Below, piece by piece: positions 35,201-45,553 of a DNA stretch of 64,000 bases (its first letter is position 1; every line of letters begins with the position of its first letter). Origin of the DNA: Xanthoparmelia taractica (taxonomy: Eukaryota > Ascomycota > Lecanoromycetes > Lecanorales > Parmeliaceae); assembly GCA_033085395.1 (NCBI GenBank), contig MU853201.1, positions 1 through 64,000 on the forward strand, read 5' to 3'. The notes under the pieces are model-generated. The model was not told where the DNA came from. It made no database searches and saw only the letters and a program-made list of their open reading frames with translations. Both the position numbers and the translations under genes were made by a program.

Positions 35201-38200
35201 GTAGCAATTCGGCTTTGCCGTCTGGAGAGAAGAGGCCATAAGATTGATGCAGGTCGGATGAGGACCAATCTCAACGACGAAAGATTGATCCTGGATCAGC
35301 CCTTCCGCTTCGCACGCAATTACTGCGTCGCAGAAGGCTACCGGCTCACGAGTATGTCGGCGGAAGTAGTTCGCGTTGAAGACTCCGCTTTCACCTGGCT
35401 GCACAATCTTGCCGAGCAACGTCGATGCCACCGGAAGCGTAGGCGGCTGGAAGGGTATACGTGATGCGGTCGCCTCGAGATCGTCCAGCAAAGGATCCAT
35501 TTGACGGGTGTGGAATGCATGTTGAACTCGCAGGCGGGTAGTTGCGACGTCCCCATCTGACTTTAAGTAGCTCTCAAGGGCATTAAGTGCCGCAACGGGA
35601 CCACCGACGACAGTGCTGGATGGACCATTGATGCAGCACACTTCACATGTCGACGTTGTCGCTGGCAAATCCCGGATGCGCCACCGAATTGTGCTCGCAG
35701 GGAGACCGACGGCCAGCATGCCTGCCTCCGAAGGTGAACATCTCGTAGAGATAAGCGTTGCACGTTCATAGGCCAGGGAAAGCGCCTCGCCCACAGAAAG
35801 TACACCGGCAACGCATAGTGCCGCATATTCACCCAGACTATGCCCAACCAGTAGAGTTGGACGCAGGCCAAGCGACTGCCAGTAGCGAGCGAGGGCAACT
35901 TCGAGCGCAACATTAGCCACTTGCATATCACGGACGGCATTTGTCGTCTCCGCTGATGCCGCATGTCCCGATCCGATAATCGCGTCGAGGATATGGCAAT
36001 CAAGTCCCTGAGCGTCGCAGAGGCGTTGGTATGAGTCGAGCATGCGCCGGAACGTGGGCGAAGTACGGTACAGCGTACCACCCATGCCAACATACTGGCT
36101 GCCCTGGCCCGTGAAGGCGAACACGACAGATGAAGCCGGCATCAACGACTTCTCAGGCTGCCCTATCTGATGCAGTAGCTCTGTAACATTAGTCGCTACA
36201 TACGCATCTCGGAGATTATGATGCATGCGTCGTGCCGTGGTTGTGTAGGCAAGGCTGGCAAGCGGCGTTTCTGGGTGCTGCAGCAGGTACTCGCGAAGAT
36301 GTTCTTTGTTCTGCGTCTGCGCCGCTTCGGTACGACCAGAAGTGACCACGACGTGGTGAGATCGTGTATCCGACTGTAATGGCGGCGACAACCGGGCAAA
36401 AGACGGAGCCTTATGGATCAAGACGCTCACGTTCCCTCCAGCGGCGTCAAAGTTGTTAACGAAAATGTAACCAGGATTCGTTCCGCTCTTAGGCCAAGCT
36501 TGACCATTGGCAAGCTGCACGTCAGTCCCGGGTCCAAGGATTGGAACCAGGTATGGATTAAGCTTGAAGGGCTGATTCGGCTGAGGAGGAATAGTATCGC
36601 GGTGGAGCATCAGGATGGCCTTGATTAAAGACACAACGCCAGCAGCAGCTTCGCTGTGACCGATATTGGCCTTTATAGCGCCGACAATAAGCGGCTGAGG
36701 GCGCTTGGGCTCGGCAGGAGACGCAAAGACGTTCTGTATTGCCGTCGTTTCGACGCGATCCCCCGCTTGAGTGCCTGTGCCATGCATTTCAATGACATCG
36801 ACTTCACGTGGACGTACTGCTGCCTGACGCAGCACGCGGCGGTATAGGGTCTCCTGAGCTTTCGCACCAGGATGAGTAATCGAACCCTCACCAGCGTTAG
36901 TGTTCCTCGCTGCACCCGCGATAACGGCGAGGACGTCGTCTTTCGCTCGGACCGCATCTACCAGACGCTTGAGCACAACGACGGCGACACCCTCCCCACG
37001 ACAGTATCCATCGGCCTTGTCAGAATAGGTCTTGCAGGCACCAGTAGGTGAAAGGAAACCCCCTTGGCCCAGCCCGCTAAACCACTCTGGCGAAGTGAGT
37101 AGCGTACCGCCACCGACAACTGCAGCATCGCAGTTACCCTTTGCAAGGGCGTCGCGAGCAATGCAGATGCCAGTGGCGCTAGAGGAGCAGCCAGTGTCAA
37201 TACTGTAGAAGCCACCAGCCCATTTGAAGTAATGGCACAGGCGCCCAGGAGCGAAGCCACGGTTGACAGCCGGCAAGAAATGTGTATCAATGCCCTCTTG
37301 CTCCTGGATTGTCTTCCAGTCGTCCACCGTCTGGCCAAAGTACGTAGCGATCCGTGGCGGGGCCTGCTCGCTGTTATCGGCGTAGCCAGCCATCTCCAGT
37401 GCTTCGTATGTCGTCATGAGCAGCATGCGCTGCACGGGATCCATCTGTAGAGCCTCACGAGGCGAGATATTGAATAGACGGTGGTCGAAATTGCCAGGCT
37501 TCTTAATGAAGCATCCGTGGCGCGAGACAAGGGCGTTGTGTTTCTTACAAGAGGGATCGTAGAAGTCATCCAAATTGAAGCGTGATGTTGGGATCTCTTG
37601 GTGTGTGGTCGTTCCCGTCTCCAGTAGGCGCCAAAGCTCGTCCAGCGTGTCGCTTTCGGGAAAGCGTCCCGACATCCCAACGACGGCGATTGCATCCGAT
37701 GGGATACTACTGAGATCATCGTCAAAAGGTTTTGGGGTTGGCGGAAAGTCGCCGATGCGGACGTTTTTATTGTGTTGATGGAGAATGTCTTGGAAGGTGG
37801 ACGCATCCCAGGTCGAGCCCACTGTCGTAAGGATTATCTCGGAGCTATCTATCTTTTGAAGGGCAGTCGCCACTGCCCGGAAGGTCTCCTCGACCTGCAT
37901 CGACTTGTGTGCAATCTCGGAGACTATGAGGCGGAGAAGTTCGCCAAATGTTCTTGCCGAGAGGGAGTTCACGGGAGAGTGCACAGAGTAAAGTGAACGT
38001 CGAATGGAGTATGCTTCACGGACTGGAGAAATGCACACTACCTTGGCGATGTCCACAGGCGGGAGATGTGAACCATACCAAAGACATTTAGATGGTGTAG
38101 GGGTGCTGGTAATGCTCTGGTCCAAGTCATACGTCTTTACGAGGGTGTTCAAGGTCGAGGGCGGCCCGAAGACGACAAGGCTTCCGGGCAAGACTTGACC

Positions 38201-38857
38201 GACATATGCGTGGAGAAGTGGCCGTAGCGTGCCATTGATCTTATCCAGACGCTGCTGGACTTCTTTCAGTCTATGAGAAGAAACGACATGCGCCCATGTA
38301 CCGTCGGATTCCTCAATATCCCGGCTCGCTCTTTGCGATTCAATGGCCAAACAAAAAGCAACTGCCACGCCTTCCAGGCCCAGCGTGGCGACTGCATCGG
38401 CATTAGTTGCCGTGACAGCTACTGCTGTCGCGATCAGACCAACACCGAAGCCAACTGGGACTGATGTGTCGGACAAGATCGAGGGGTTGTCCTCAGCAAG
38501 CCTAAGGTCAGGTTATTCCAAGCATCAACACAATACCCTTCTCTTGGGGAACGTTCGAACGTACACTAGAAGCTGGCTTATCTGGATTGTGGTTAAGAGG
38601 ACCATTTCGATGACCACATTGTGATGTTGCTGGCTGACATGTCGCTCAGCCAGCTCCACAAGGTCCTCGAAGGGACCAATGCTCGCGCGCTCGGAGCTAT
38701 CCACGGCGACAGCTTGCTCATGAACCACGGCTGAAGATGAAGCAAGGAAGGTGCGGAGCCGAGGACGCGTCTTGGATCGCACGCTTAAGTCGTGCAGTGC
38801 ACCCAACACATCTGTGTGCTCGTGAGGGAAAAGAAGGACGTGACTAGGTGAAGCCAT
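32243..38857 (-). CDS. non-reducing polyketide synthase (SAT-KS-AT-PT-ACP-ACP-TE)
   Basis: Three exons, 38857-38565, 38501-32407 and 32331-32243 (introns 63 and 75 bp), give 2158 residues. SAT: residues 1-350; the usual catalytic Cys of GxCxG is Gly here (GFGVG, 115-119). KS: about 367-795 with Cys536 (DTGCSSS), His671 (EMHGTGT) and His713 (KANIGHSE). AT: Ser986 in GHSLGEYAA. PT: His1317 (GGHVVDGVAICP) and Asp1513 (AADAAIHIAG). Two ACPs: Ser1692 (FGVDSQMS) and Ser1797 (LGMDSMLS). TE: Ser1960 (GGWSAGS) and His2131 (DGDHFSMM), which lies in the small last exon and would be lost without splicing. Enzymes of this layout build fused aromatic rings such as naphthopyrones, tetrahydroxynaphthalene or toralactone-like compounds from malonyl-CoA. 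Chain length cannot be told from sequence alone. Divergent from the SnoaL-like gene. Confidence 0.95.
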
Positions 38858-39636
38858 GTCGAGGCGGTCGATAAGGACAAAAAAGTGGCAGAGGCCACAT
38901 GCTTTATCACTACATAGCTTTCGTATGGAGCTTTTCTGTCAAGCCTAGAAACTATCTCCACCGACTACCGACCCCATCTACCTCCTTCCAACTATTTTAT
39001 CAGTATTCACTCTAAAGATTCGCAGTTCAATAGCGGCCCCGACACCCGACGTCCTGATTATCGCCGGCCTTCTCAAGCGTGAGGCATATAACTGTAATAG
39101 TACCGTATATGCCGTTCCCAACTCTATTATAAATCTTCTAACGCTATCTCCACCGACTATCGACTCCATCTATCTTCTTCCAACTATTTTATTAGTATTC
39201 ACTCTAAAGATTCGCAGTTCAATAGCGGCCCCGGCATCCGATGTTCTAGCCATCGTCAGCCTTCTCAAGCGTGAGGTATATAACTGTAATAGTACCGTAT
39301 ATGCCGTTCCCAACTCTATTATAAATCTTCTAACACTATCTCCACCGACTACCGACCCCATCTATCTCCTTTCAACTGTATTATCAGCATCCACTCTAAA
39401 GATTCGCAGTTCAATAGCGGCCCCGGCACCCGACGTCCTGGTCATCGCTGGCCGAGAAGTTAGGATAAAACGACTTCGCTAGCCTTCTTAAGCGTGAGGT
39501 ATGTGGCTATAATAATACCGTATATATCGTTCCCAACTCTATTATAAATCTTCTAATATTATCTCCACCGACTATCGATCTCATCTATCTTCTTTCAACT
39601 GTTTTATTAGTATCCAGTCTAAAGATTCGCAGTTCA
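38858..39636. promoter_or_regulatory. shared PKS/SnoaL promoter region with tandem repeats
   Basis: Intergenic DNA between the divergent PKS and SnoaL-like start codons. Most of it is made of three decayed tandem copies of the SnoaL promoter and start of exon 1, described separately. The promoter of the PKS must lie at its left end, within or next to the first copy. Confidence 0.6.
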
Positions 39637-39690
39637 ATGGCGGCCCCGGCACCCGATGTCCTGGCCATCGCCAGCCTTCTCAAGCGTGAG
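38952..39690. repeat. 192-bp tandem repeat, 4 copies, including the SnoaL gene start
   Basis: Copies begin at 38952, 39144, 39336 and 39559. The first two steps are exactly 192 bp; the third copy carries a 31-bp insertion. Each unit runs from promoter DNA (atctccaccgacta...) through the start of the SnoaL-like coding region to about codon 18 (LLKRE). Only the last copy has an ATG (39637); the others read ATA at 39030, 39222 and 39414. Since 192 is divisible by three, the minus strand shows repeated 63-codon frames that are artefacts. Confidence 0.9.
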
Positions 39691-40354
39691 CGTTTCTACC
39701 GCGACACAGCCCAATGGGATCTGTGCCGAGCTACCTTCCACCCCGACGCAGCTGAGACGTACATCAATGTCGCCTGGTAGGTTTCCCTTCCTTGAACCTT
39801 GTCAGCGTGACCTTCCTTGGGTATCCTCATAAGCTAATCGCAACTCGGATTCTTATCCTTTCAGGTATGAAGGCGACGTGGAAGACTTCCTGCGCCAATC
39901 GGCCCAGATGCACAAGGGCAAGGTCAACGTCATCCATTCTTCCTTTGACCCGGTTGACATCCACGTGCACGGCAATCGTGGTATAAGCGAGGCCTTCTGC
40001 CTCGTCACTAGCTCGATTACGCTCGATGGCGTTGATTACGAGTTAGCCTCGCATATGCGTCTCTTCACTCGCCTGCAGAAGCTGTCAGATTCAAACGAGT
40101 GGCGCCTTCTGAACTTCGAGTCCAGCTATGTGCGCGATCGGCTCGTCACCGTCTTTCCAGGTGCCGAGACGAGCGGGCAACTAGTTATCAGTGATGAGGC
40201 TCAAGCGTACCCAAAGAGCTACCGCCACCTGGCGATGATCATGCTGAACAGAGGCTTAAAGCCGCGACCGGATCTGCCCCACGAAGATTATCCGGAGAGT
40301 ATAAGGCGAATAGTGGACCGGAATCGTGCTTTTCTCCATATTGCTGAGGCATGA
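39637..40354 (+). CDS. SnoaL-like (NTF2-fold) protein
   Basis: Two exons, 39637-39776 and 39865-40354, giving 209 residues; the 88-bp intron splits the Trp codon in NVAWYEGDV. The N-terminal half has the SnoaL-like pattern: an initial helix (LKRERFYRDTAQWDLCRATF), HPDAAETYINVAW, and later strands (VHGNRGISEAFCLVTSSI). Proteins of this fold act as polyketide cyclases, dehydratases (scytalone dehydratase shares the fold) or hydroxylases, and are common in aromatic polyketide clusters. The divergent arrangement with the PKS suggests co-regulation. The start codon is the only surviving ATG in a four-copy tandem repeat of its own 5' region. Confidence 0.85.
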
Positions 40355-40712
40355 TTCATCTAGCAGATAGGAGAATCAAGTTTCCTGGATATTTTATCTA
40401 CAAATCCATGCATTTGCTTCGTAATACGCTCTGAAGTAACAAGTATTTCACTATATTCAATATGTCTCGTAATCAAGTAGTTTTCGTAAATATATTTATT
40501 CAATTAGTATTTATAAATTTGTGAAAGTATCCCGAAGTTTTTACGACTGTCGGGCGTAACACTATCGCAGTGCGACTTTCTTCGCCCACCTCTAGTATAG
40601 TATCTTATAGATATCCATGGATATCCCATCACATCCTTAAATAAAACAGATATTCATGGGGAGAATACTCCCTGGTAGGCCCTTCACGCCCATCTCATGA
40701 GCATTATAAAGA

Positions 40713-40901
40713 TTTCTTATTTTCTATTCTACTATTTAATTAATTTAGATATTAAATTCTAATAAAAATTTATTATTTATTAATATTTATTTTATTAATA
40801 TAATTTAAAATCTATAAATAAAATAAATATTAACAAATAATAATTTTTTATTAGAATTTTAATATCTAGATTAATTAGTTAGAGAAAATAAAAAATAAGA
40901 G
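40713..40901. repeat. long AT-rich foldback palindrome
   Basis: Two arms of about 80 bp (40713-40795 and 40816-40901) are nearly perfect inverted copies around a loop of about 20 bp. The arms would form a strong cruciform or hairpin. This is typical of a MITE or foldback element. Confidence 0.75.
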
Positions 40902-40968
40902 TTAGTGTTCTTATTTATAAAGATATATATATCGGGATTAAGTAGTACTATAGATAGATAATTAGATC

Positions 40969-41117
40969 TGTTGAAATTTGACCCCTAATGTTAATGCAGG
41001 AATTATTCCCAGTCTTCTCGCGGTAGTCGCTTGACTAGTCACCTAATTTGTATATTAAATAGTTCTATTTCAGGGGAGTGTTGAAAAATAATTAATTATC
41101 CTTTCATATTTTCAACA
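40969..41117 (+). mobile_element. solo LTR of the Copia-like element
   Basis: A 149-bp copy of the 152-bp LTR seen at 56758 and 58193: it begins TGTTGAAATTTG, ends TTTTCAACA and is flanked on both sides by AGATC, a 5-bp target-site duplication. Differences from the intact LTRs are mostly C to T and G to A changes, consistent with RIP. It probably arose by recombination between the two LTRs of a former full element. Confidence 0.9.
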
Positions 41118-41533
41118 AGATCGTTCTAACGCTAAGATTAGTAGTTAGTAGACTTAGCTAGATCGTTAGTAGATCTAGATAGACTTTTAAACGTATTCTA
41201 GCGCTAATAAAACGCTCTATATCTATATAATATAGATTTAAAGTATTTAACTAAATAACTATATATAGATATAAATAGATAAAATAAAGAAATACGATTA
41301 TTTTAAATAAAAAGAATCGAATAAAGAGCTAACTAATAATATAAGATCTATATATATAGTACTCTCGAAAATACGTATTCCCCGTATATGCGCATACATC
41401 TGGAATAGCGGCTAGATCATAAGACACACTAACCCATAGTCCCACTATTCGAATTTTAAAATTGCCCATGAGATGGGCGTGACGCGACCATCAGAATTTA
41501 TCTATTTTCATGGCCATCCGTCTGATCCAGGGG

Positions 41534-41601
41534 CATGCACGATCCATGAGCATGCACGATCCATGAGCATGCACGATCCATGAGCATGCACGATCCATGG
41601 G
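41534..41601. repeat. 17-bp tandem repeat x4
   Basis: Four head-to-tail copies of catgcacgatccatgag starting at 41534, 41551, 41568 and 41585, the last ending ggg. It sits just beyond the 3' end of the decarboxylase gene. Confidence 0.92.
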
Positions 41602-41623
41602 AGTGACGCAACATACCTAGCAA

Positions 41624-42697
41624 TTAATGTCGCCTAACCTCCACCTTTAGCAGGCGTTCCGCGTTCCCGTGGGCAACCATCTCCAACTGCTCATCGGTCA
41701 GCAAGCCGCTCGTCTCCAGCTGCTCGAACCAATGCCGGCCCTTCTCGTTGGACTCAAAGGGATAGTCCACGCTGTACATGATCCGCTCCACCTTGGTGTT
41801 TTCCAGTATACACTTGATCGGCGCCAGGCTCCATGCACCAGACGTCGTGATCCAGATGTTCTCCTCCCACACCTGGCGAAGCGGGCGCTCGTGAGGGCCC
41901 CAACCGCCGCCCCAGCGGGTACTCATGTCGTAGCACCGCTCCAGCATGAACGGGAGCATCTCGCCCATGTGCCCGATGATGATCTTCAGCGCGGGAAAGC
42001 GGTCGAACACGTTGGCGCAAAACAGCTTCAGTATGTGGAGCCCAACATCGCCGTGCCATCCCCATCCGGCCGCACCCAGGCTGATACCGACAGGCTCCGA
42101 ATATGCGCCCATGAACGTCTCGGCCATGCGTGGCGAGGGCCAGGTAGGATGCAAGTAGATTGGGACGTCCAATTCGCAGGCCTGAGCCCACAGGACATCG
42201 TATTCGGCCGAGTCAAAATGTTTCCCGTTAGCGTGATTGTCTATAAGTGCCCCGACGAATCCCAGTGACGACACGGTTCGCTTCAGCTCGCGTGCGCTTT
42301 CAGCCGCATTTGAGCAGGGCAAGACAGCAAAAGCCGCAAAGCGAGCCGGATGTCCGCTTTTCATAATGGCCCGTGCGAGCTCGTCATTGCCTGCTCGACA
42401 ATTCTCCGCGCTTGGGCTTCCTGCGAAGGCGTGCAACGTCAGCGTTCACTCAACAATGTTGAAGGTAAATGAGTCGGGCTTGAGAGAACATCTCTCACCC
42501 GGAGTGAAGGCATGCGAGACAACCTGGAGCGAGATGTGCCCGCGTTCCATGGCCGCCAGTCTTCCATCTCCGACTTCTCGCAGCTGATCGGTAAGACCTG
42601 GCACGGCCTGTAGGGAACGTTGAAACTTGTCGCCTATCGAGTCGAAAATGGCGTTGGAATAGTAGTGCTCCTCCAGGGCGATGAGAGGGGGCGTCAT
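41624..42697 (-). CDS. amidohydrolase-family aromatic acid decarboxylase-like enzyme
   Basis: Two exons, 42697-42499 and 42420-41624, giving 331 residues over a 78-bp intron (SHAFTPG to SPSAENCRAG). Family hallmarks of amidohydrolase-2 decarboxylases (ACMSD, gamma-resorcylate and 2,3-dihydroxybenzoate decarboxylases) are visible. They are the metal-binding E-x-H near the N-terminus (ALEEHYY, Glu9/His11), His157 in YLHPTWP, His217 in IIGHMGEMLPFML and Asp285 in YSVDYPFES. Members bind one divalent metal and remove CO2 from hydroxybenzoic acids. In this setting it could decarboxylate an aromatic polyketide acid; that is inference. An ATG further upstream exists in frame, but the family start MTPPLIALEEH argues for 42697. 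Confidence 0.9.
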
Positions 42698-43453
42698 TTT
42701 CAGCAGACGTGTATTGAGATAGCGAATGTTGTAGAGGAAGAGATGGATAGAGCTGATCTGTCGCTGTAACAAGAAAAGTACGCTGACCGACGGCAGAGGA
42801 TCCAATGATTAAGAAACAGCTACACCATTGTACCAGCGCCATCAAGAATCGAACCTAATATCATTGTATACCACCAAAGAATAGATTCTTCTATCAATGG
42901 GTTACAGCGTTATCACTAGGTTGGTTACAGCCGGTCGAAATATCAAGTAGAGTACCTATACGTTGTACAAACAACCGGTCCGTAGTATGTCAGCCGAAGA
43001 ATGGTGGGAAGCCTTATGCCGGTGCGGCCTTATGTCATCTCGGTGGGCGTTGAATCTCCTGCCGAAAGCTCCATAGAATCTTATGTCATCTCGGTGGGGT
43101 TGATTCTCCTGCCGAAGGCTCCATAGAATCCCGAATGCTGAATTATGGCCCGCAAGCCACGAGGCTACCATGCGCCGAGTCATGAAGGATCTCTTTCCCC
43201 GTGTCTGTGCGTACCAGAGTCTCCGTTGTCTCCGTTGTCTCCGTTATCGCTCATCAGCTGGCCCAAAAAAAAGATCGTGTGGGCCAGCCAACATCGTTAC
43301 ATCGGCACGGTCATTGCAGTCTGGAACCCTCAAGGGAGATGCATTTAATGTCTCCCGTCTGGTAATCATTCGAGCGCTTAATAAAGCAGAAGATATTTAG
43401 TAGCTTCGTTGTCGTTCATCCATTACTTCTCGCGCCAGACCTCGTCGATCGGC
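42698..43453. promoter_or_regulatory. divergent promoter region with a duplicated 51-bp unit
   Basis: Separates the decarboxylase (minus) and tyrosinase (plus). It contains a direct duplication of a 51-bp unit (43029-43079 and 43080-43129, with a few differences) and a short run of the 9-mer gtctccgtt at about 43220-43245. A minus-strand tRNA-like word (GGTTCGATTC, about 42846) is isolated and is not a tRNA gene. Confidence 0.55.
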
Positions 43454-44871
43454 ATGTTCCATCCAATCTTCTTCGCGGCGACAATTGCTGTCTTATCATG
43501 CATAACCTTTGCAGACGCTAGTCCCGAGCTGATGAACAAGCTGGTGAAGCAATACCAGGAAAATACCAAGCAGCGGCTTCCACGGTATGGCGATTGTACG
43601 GAGGGTAATATTGTTCAACGAAAGGAGTGGTAAGCACTCCCCCTCTGCCTCTGCCCTTTTTTTGTTCCCTAAGGATGAGGATCATCAGATAATCAATAAG
43701 CTGATCAGGGTGGTAGGGGTGATCTAGGGAATCAGACTCGTCTGCAATACATTCAAGCCATCAAATGTCTACACAGATTGCCATCCAAGATCGATCCCGC
43801 CAAGGCTCCAGGTGCCCGTTCGCGATACGATGACTTCGAAGCAACACACATCATCAACACCAAGCTAATCCATGCCACGGGACTTTTCTTCGCCTGGCAT
43901 CGGTGGTTTGTGCAACTCTTCGAGACCGCCCTCCGCGAGGAATGTGGCTACTCTGGATATCAGCCGTACTGGGACTGGGCGAGGTGGCTTGACCTCCCAA
44001 CCGAATCGAATCCGCTATACGATGGTTCAGCGACCTCGCTTTCAGGCAACGGTAAATACATCCCGGACCGCAACGGTACTCTCCAGCCATTTCCAATCCC
44101 GGTGCCAAATCCACCGGCGATATACACCCCCCCTGGCACCGGCGGCGGCTACATTTATCAAGGGCCGCTCGTGAACTGGACGATGCATCTCGTAGGCTAA
44201 CCGAAGGATCGAAGCCTTTCTGAAACACAGGCTGACGCTTCGTGCCGTCTGTTTAGGGACCGTACTACGACGACACGGTACAGAACGGTATTCACGTCAA
44301 CCCAAACCCTGGTCCAGACGGCCTCGGATACAATCCGCGACCCATCATCCGTGACTTCAACGATTCTCTCCTCCAGGAGTTCAACACTTATTCAGCCTTA
44401 ACATCGCTGATCACCAACCAAACCAGTAAGGCCAAGCCTCATAGGATTTTACCTCAATGGAAGAGGACTGACCAGTACCAGGTATCCATACTTTCCAACC
44501 AACCTTCTTCCCAAACGCGCATCTCGCGGGCCATTCGTTCATCTCAGGTGTCGACAATGATCTCTTCACCTCGCCAGGCGACCCGTTGTTCTGGTTCCAT
44601 CACGCACAAGTTGACAGAATATATGCCATCTGGCAGGCGCTGGACTTTTCCTCCCGAGAGTATGCCCTGGACGGGACGCTGACTCTGACGAACGGTACGC
44701 ACGGTGCTTCGGTCGAAGAAGAGAAAACGGCTGACCAAACAATCTCGCGCAGTGCCGCCCAGCCGAAATGCAACGCCTGATGACATTATGCACTTTGAGT
44801 TCTCCCCGGACGTTCCAATTAAGACCGGGATGAGTCCTACCAAGAATGGGATGTGCTATATTTATGAATAG
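43454..44871 (+). CDS. secreted tyrosinase (type-3 copper oxidase)
   Basis: Five exons: 43454-43629, 43717-44191, 44257-44425, 44482-44694 and 44753-44871, giving 383 residues. It starts with a signal peptide (FHPIFFAATIAVLSCITFADA). The CuA histidines are His103, His111 and His120 (EATHIINTKLIHATGLFFAWHRW). The CuB histidines are His287, His291 (NAHLAGHSF) and His314 (FWFHHAQVDR). The C-terminus (GMSPTKNGMCYIYE) matches the short fungal secreted tyrosinases without the long inhibitory domain. Such enzymes hydroxylate monophenols and oxidise catechols to quinones, giving pigments or coupled phenols. Exon 4 could start at 44476 instead of 44482, which would add two residues. Lying between the decarboxylase and oxidoreductase, it probably tailors the PKS product. 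Confidence 0.92.
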
Positions 44872-45553
44872 ACTGGAAGAGTATTTGACTCGGGTATTGC
44901 AATCGTTAGGGTGGGTACTGAATAGTTGGATACGGACAAGGGGAGGTGTTTATGTAGAGTGTCGATAGTCATATGTTTGTTTTGTCCGGTTCGGCTTAAG
45001 CTGTATATTATTTCTGCAAACCACGAAGGCCAAGTGCCGCTGGCGTGTAAGATTATCCATCTATCCTCGGCTCTCCTTCGGGCTTCATGAAGCCTTCACC
45101 TTCATCAAGCTCTTCGTGTTGTCCTTTGCGTAGTAATTACATCGGTGTGCTTAAGACCTGTTGTTGTTCATGGTAACGATCAACGCGAGGCCGAGGTACA
45201 ACACCCCTTTTCCCCATTCCAATCTTTCGACGACCTCATTCATCAAGGGGAAAATCGCTCATATTTACTTCCGAAACGTGGCTTCTGATTCTCTTGTCGG
45301 GCTCTCTGGAGTCGACCGGATTGCTTAGCTATGTCAAAAAATTCACATGGCATACGCGGTTAGGAACGGAGCAAGGGGGTAACACAAATTGAAATTTTGA
45401 GATTTTGTCTTTCTTGTTTTTATTTGTGTCTGCAACTAAGAATACAAACTGTAAACGCTTGTTTGGGACTGCCACAATGTAAAGTAGCAATGTCAGTCCG
45501 ATGAAGGGCACCAGCTACTCGGCCATCCGCAGTCAACCACTCGATATGTCTCT
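44872..45553. other. intergenic between convergent genes
   Basis: 3' UTRs of tyrosinase (plus) and quinone oxidoreductase (minus). No gene or repeat seen. Confidence 0.45.

Larger units (their letters stand above)
40685..41483. mobile_element. candidate DNA element with 20-bp terminal inverted repeats
   Basis: The left sequence tcacgcccatctcatgagca (40685-40704) is matched in inverted orientation at 41464-41483 (tgcccatgagatgggcgtga), with one or two mismatches. The enclosed 800 bp is AT-rich and contains a palindrome and a solo LTR. I could not find a convincing target-site duplication or transposase, so the element nature is inferred. Confidence 0.45.
40355..41623. repeat. AT-rich transposon graveyard inside the cluster
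   Basis: AT-rich DNA between the SnoaL-like gene and the decarboxylase 3' end. It contains a long foldback palindrome (40713-40901), a solo LTR (40969-41117), a 20-bp inverted repeat (40685-40704 against 41464-41483) and a 17-bp tandem array (41534-41601). No gene. Confidence 0.7.

Noticed and set aside
32539..38464. Plus- and minus-strand frames of 60-180 codons inside the PKS
   Set aside because: Shadows of the PKS in other frames; every domain motif lies in the one main frame.
38978..39361. Two minus-strand 63-codon frames with nearly identical sequence
   Set aside because: Produced by a 192-bp tandem repeat whose length is a multiple of three; each simply ends at a repeat boundary.
42841..42870. 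tRNA-like T-arm word GGTTCGATTC on the minus strand
   Set aside because: No matching acceptor stem, D-arm or anticodon arm could be built around it.
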